In this document: piece after piece, positions 9,384-12,178 of the stretch
How positions within the stretch are numbered: the stretch's first letter is position 1
How the letters are laid out: each line of letters begins with the position of its first letter
From: JAPLKX01 sp035530195
Lineage (GTDB): Bacteria > Hydrogenedentota > Hydrogenedentia > Hydrogenedentales > SLHB01
DNA length: 12,178 nucleotides
Direction of reading: 5' to 3'
Assembly: GCA_035530195.1 (NCBI GenBank)
Contig: DATKVG010000166.1
Location: 1 to 12,178, forward strand
Position numbers and translations under genes: made by a program
Notes under the pieces: model-generated
The model's input: only the letters and a program-made list of their open reading frames with translations
Told to the model about the DNA's origin: nothing
Database searches by the model: none

Positions 9384-10460
9384 TTACTTGGCGCTGGTGT
9401 TGCCCAAGATAGTGTTTTCGTCGAAGACGGCGTGCATGATGGTCTTGCGCTCATCCGTGATGTAGAGCACATGGATCTTGCCGTCCCGGGTCTGGATGGC
9501 CGTTGGATACGAGAAGACGTTGTCCCCGTCGACGATGTTGCGTTTATATGGAAATGTCTTCGCGCCGTCGGTCGAGATAGCCGCCGTTAACGGGCGTTCA
9601 TCGTTCATGTTGTCGTTGTAGACCAACAGGAGATGTTCATTTCGCAGTTTGATGAACTGGAGCGATCCGTTCGGGTTGGGGAACTCCGTTTCGACTCCCG
9701 GGCTCCACGTCCGTCCGCCGTCATGTGATTCCGACCGGACCATGTAGCCGTCATCGACCGGCTCGTATCCGCCCCCGCGCCGGCAATAAGCCACCAGATC
9801 GTCGTCCGTCAGTTGTACGACCGCAGGTTGCAGGTTGCCCTTCTTCGAGTAGATACGGTTTGACTCGGTGAACACATGGGTCCTTGGATTGTATCGAAGA
9901 AACAACGAACAGGTGTCAGGGGCGACGAATTCGGGGTCGTGCCCGGTTTCGTGATAGACCGGCAGGAGGTAGTCCCCGTCTTTCAGGACAATGGGATGCG
10001 ATCGCACCATCATGCCCAATTCGGCCGCCACCACAAACGAGTCGGACCATGTTCGTGCGCCGTCTCTGGATATCTTTGCGTGAATCCGCGAGTCCGACCA
10101 CGTGGCCCCGTACCGTTGCACGTAATACAACCATACCAACCCGTCCGGCGCCTGCCACACGACGGGATTGCCCTCCGAGTAGAACGGGGCATCCGTCACC
10201 ACCACGGGGCGGCTCCACGTCGCCTCCCCTTTTTTCAGCCGCGAACCCCACAGGCACGCGTCTTCCTCGTACTCGCCGCTGCCGCCGTAGTAGACAAGAT
10301 ACAAGTCGCCGTTCTCGAGTTCCGCGACCGACGCGGGAAGCTTATACTCGCCCGGTATCTCCGTTCCGAATATCTTCGTAATCGAGATCCCTTCGCCAGG
10401 CACGCCTGGACCGCCCGCCAACAGAATTCCCATCGCCAGCAACCCGATCGCTGCGTTCAT
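9384..10460 (-). CDS. Secreted sialidase-like BNR/Asp-box beta-propeller protein
   Basis: The protein has 358 residues, with a short signal peptide (MNAAIGLLAMGILLAGG, about 1-23) and a single predicted six-bladed propeller of the BNR_2 sialidase-like type. Asp-boxes are SRDGARTW (131-138), SHDGGRTW (245-252) and a degenerate STDGAKTF (296-303). Other blade motifs are LLPVYHETG (165-173), GNLQPAVVQL (208-217) and NPNGSLQFIKL (262-272). The N-terminal FRIP arginine of true GH33 sialidases is absent: the equivalent stretch reads YKLPASVAELENGDL. Desialylation is therefore not safe to assign. Relatives in environmental bacteria are often annotated exo-alpha-sialidase without proof, and its neighbours suggest a plant- or algal-glycan role. 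GGGAG lies 7 bases before the ATG. It is convergent with the GH9 gene. The fold is confident; the activity is unknown. Confidence 0.8.
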   Translation of the reverse strand: MNAAIGLLAMGILLAGGPGVPGEGISITKIFGTEIPGEYKLPASVAELENGDLYLVYYGGSGEYEEDACLWGSRLKKGEATWSRPVVVTDAPFYSEGNPVVWQAPDGLVWLYYVQRYGATWSDSRIHAKISRDGARTWSDSFVVAAELGMMVRSHPIVLKDGDYLLPVYHETGHDPEFVAPDTCSLFLRYNPRTHVFTESNRIYSKKGNLQPAVVQLTDDDLVAYCRRGGGYEPVDDGYMVRSESHDGGRTWSPGVETEFPNPNGSLQFIKLRNEHLLLVYNDNMNDERPLTAAISTDGAKTFPYKRNIVDGDNVFSYPTAIQTRDGKIHVLYITDERKTIMHAVFDENTILGNTSAK

Positions 10461-10593
10461 GGATCCACTCCCATTTCTTCAGCCGTGCCTCAATACTACA
10501 CCAAACTGAGCCCCCGGTGGCTGCGAAGCTGGTGAGAAAGTGGCATGGTAGAACGGACTCAGGGCCGCATGCCGCGCAAAACTCGCCGTACGT

Positions 10594-10638
10594 CTGGGAC
10601 GCCCCCCGGCCCGCCGCGGCGGGTGGGGCGTGTCCCAG
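10594..10638. repeat. GC-rich hairpin, copy 2 of the dispersed family
   Basis: CTGGGAC (10594-10600) pairs with GTCCCAG (10632-10638). The stem continues inward, with a G-U pair, one mismatch and one bulge, to CCCGCC (10610-10615) with GGCGGG (10618-10623). No T-run follows on either strand. It lies in the 228-bp gap after the minus-strand cytochrome gene and could still mark that transcript's end. The rest of this gap (10461-10688) shows no supported gene. The outer arms match the copy at 3636-3682. Confidence 0.85.
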
Positions 10639-10688
10639 AGTTGAATCCAGCCAGATGGCCTCTTTGGTAGCGGCTTGCCGCGCTGCTG

Positions 10689-11963
10689 CTATTGTGCCGC
10701 GGCCAGGTTTGCGTGATGGAACATGTCCGTAGGTTGCGTAAGGTGGCAGACGGTGCACTTGCTTAGCGAACCGGTATGCCCCTGCAATTGGAGGAACTTG
10801 ATTCCGTCATTGAACTCGCGGCTGGGCGTTATTGCGTGGGGGCTGTCGTGACACCCGGCACAGTAAATGCCGCCATGGCCTCTGGACTCGCGGTACAACG
10901 GCTCGTCGGGCATAAAGGCGGAGCCGTGGCAGGCAGCCGCGCCGCAGGCAGGCTCCTGCAACCACGGGTCACGGGCCAAATCGGCCACGTCGGCCACCGT
11001 CCCGTGACAGTTGGTGCAATTGACTCCGTAGTTCTGTGCCATCGTGTCGCGCAGGCATTGCGTCTTTGGACCGGGGTGGCAGTTGTAGCATCCGTCCGTA
11101 TCCGGCGTAATATCGTCCAACTCTTTGTGATGAGAATGCATCGAATACGACAAGCTGTTGACGCCGGGTTCGCCCGGCATGCCCAACGCGTTCGAGGCAT
11201 GGCAATCCGCGCATAGGACCGGCTGCTGGCTGCTGAGCGTCGTGTTGCTGCGCAGGTCGTGCACCGCCAGGATATTGGCCTTGACGTTCCCGGTCGGCGT
11301 GATGCCGGAATTCATCGTGGCGTCCCCGTCGTCGGCATGGCAGTTGGCGCAACTGAATTCGGTCGAGACAGGCGCCACAACCGTGAGTTTCGCGAGGGCG
11401 CTGTCACACTTGGTTTGAGAACCGGTTTCTGTCAGCGTGAGTTGCGCGAGCTGGTACGGGTTGGCTTGGCCGGTTGCGGCATCTGCGTCGCGCAATTCCG
11501 TCAACGGAATCCCCTCGGCCTCGAAATGGTCCCCGACAACCGTCATCTCCCCCGCCAGACCCAGTCCCGTCAGGCCCGTATCCGGAGGCAAGGGGCTTGA
11601 CAAGTGAAACAGTTGCTGGGCGTATTGCCAGAAATTCGTCTTATCCGGCTTGCCGGGTATTCCCGCGGAATAGGTGTTTGCCGGGAACGCATAGTGAATC
11701 GAGATTCCCTCGGTGACGATCTGTGGCGGGTCGCCCCGCTCGATCACTTGAGCAAAAAGCGTGTTGTACGGAGGCAGAATGCCAAACACGCTGTAGTCGC
11801 CGTCGTAGCAGTGCATGCCCAGGTTGTTCCACGCGACCATGACAAACCTGGTGCCCGATGGGTCTCCTTCATCTTGTGGTTTGGGACAAGCCGCGAGAAG
11901 AATCAGAAACGCACCCAATAGGATACAGCTCAGTTCCTTGCGCCTCCGAGTTCCCTTACGCAC
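10689..11963 (-). CDS. Lipoprotein multihaem c-type cytochrome, seven haem motifs
   Basis: Probable electron-transfer protein of the periplasm or outer membrane. It has 424 residues from a GTG start, with AAGGAG (11973-11978) lying 9 bases upstream. The basic N-terminus MRKGTRRRK, a hydrophobic stretch (about 11-22) and the lipobox LAAC (Cys26) indicate a lipoprotein. Residues about 38-200 form a haem-free domain opening with VAWNNLGMHCYDGDYSVF; this start recurs in uncharacterised bacterial multihaem cytochromes as I recall them. Six CXXCH motifs begin at Cys205, 251, 292, 316, 368 and 403. A CX4CH motif (CGAAACH) at 340-346 makes a probable seventh. Extra histidines (276-279, 376, 416-417) could be distal ligands. 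Neighbouring genes give no redox partner. Use in metal, sulfur or nitrogen respiration cannot be told from the sequence. Confidence 0.92.
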   Translation of the reverse strand: MRKGTRRRKELSCILLGAFLILLAACPKPQDEGDPSGTRFVMVAWNNLGMHCYDGDYSVFGILPPYNTLFAQVIERGDPPQIVTEGISIHYAFPANTYSAGIPGKPDKTNFWQYAQQLFHLSSPLPPDTGLTGLGLAGEMTVVGDHFEAEGIPLTELRDADAATGQANPYQLAQLTLTETGSQTKCDSALAKLTVVAPVSTEFSCANCHADDGDATMNSGITPTGNVKANILAVHDLRSNTTLSSQQPVLCADCHASNALGMPGEPGVNSLSYSMHSHHKELDDITPDTDGCYNCHPGPKTQCLRDTMAQNYGVNCTNCHGTVADVADLARDPWLQEPACGAAACHGSAFMPDEPLYRESRGHGGIYCAGCHDSPHAITPSREFNDGIKFLQLQGHTGSLSKCTVCHLTQPTDMFHHANLAAAQ

Positions 11964-11995
11964 GGAATGACACTCCTTCCTTGATGTGGACTGCG

Positions 11996-12001
11996 ATTAT
12001 C
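11996..12001 (-). promoter_or_regulatory. Possible -10 box for the cytochrome gene
   Basis: GATAAT on the minus strand (plus strand ATTATC) lies about 33 bases before the GTG start, matching TATAAT at five of six positions. The hexamer 17 bp upstream does not resemble TTGACA, so support is weak. The remaining upstream bases to 12178 show only a small hairpin (CGAGGT/ACCTCG, 12106-12126) and no supported gene. Confidence 0.25.
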
Positions 12002-12178
12002 AATACCCTCCACTGCAACGAACACTGCCCGGATAGTCTTTAATTCCCTCGGAGATCGGGCCGGACGAATCGTCATTCCAGAGTTCCAGCGAGAGGTGCT
12101 CAAGACGAGGTTCGGTCCCCACCTCGAAGCGAGTCCTTGATTGGGCATGTAGTGGCCGGTTATTCCACGATCCTGGGG

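Noticed and set aside
12106..12126. tRNA-like GGTTCGGTCCCC stretch near the right end
   Set aside because: Only one short stem is present. There is no acceptor stem, anticodon arm or D arm at the right distances.

Overview
The window holds six genes from a GC-rich bacterium with a Gram-negative type of envelope, judged from three Sec-type signal peptides and one lipoprotein heptahaem cytochrome. A FadN/FadA-type beta-oxidation pair, secreted plant- or algal-type polysaccharide hydrolases, a sialidase-like propeller and a multihaem cytochrome together fit environmental lineages such as Candidatus Hydrogenedentota or the PVC group (Planctomycetes, Verrucomicrobia, Lentisphaerae). This placement is an inference; there is no rRNA or other marker gene here.

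Layout. Positions 1-3612 (+) are a two-gene beta-oxidation operon: fadN (5' end outside the window; hydroxyacyl-CoA dehydrogenase plus enoyl-CoA hydratase) and fadA (thiolase), separated by a heptamer tandem repeat and closed by a strong hairpin with a T-run. Positions 3767-10460 are a carbohydrate block: a secreted GH127/GH146-type beta-L-arabinofuranosidase (-), a divergent 442-bp control region, a secreted GH9 protein with two N-terminal jelly-roll modules (+), and a convergent sialidase-like beta-propeller (-). Positions 10689-11963 (-) encode a lipoprotein with seven haem-binding motifs and an unusual N-terminal domain.

How they fit together. FadN and FadA carry out the last three steps of fatty acid beta-oxidation in the cytoplasm. 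The three carbohydrate-active proteins are exported and plausibly attack arabinose-bearing glycans and beta-glycans, although the GH9 protein lacks one of its two usual active-site aspartates and the propeller lacks the usual sialidase arginine. The cytochrome probably moves electrons at the outside of the inner membrane or at the outer membrane and is not obviously linked to its neighbours.

Beyond the genes, the window carries several palindromic or repeated DNA elements. The clearest are two copies of one hairpin family (3636-3682 and 10594-10638) with nearly identical arms and unrelated loops. There is also a palindrome-rich in-frame insertion inside the arabinofuranosidase gene and a 19-bp-stem palindrome in the divergent control region. 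I saw no CRISPR array, tRNA, rRNA, transposase or defence system.
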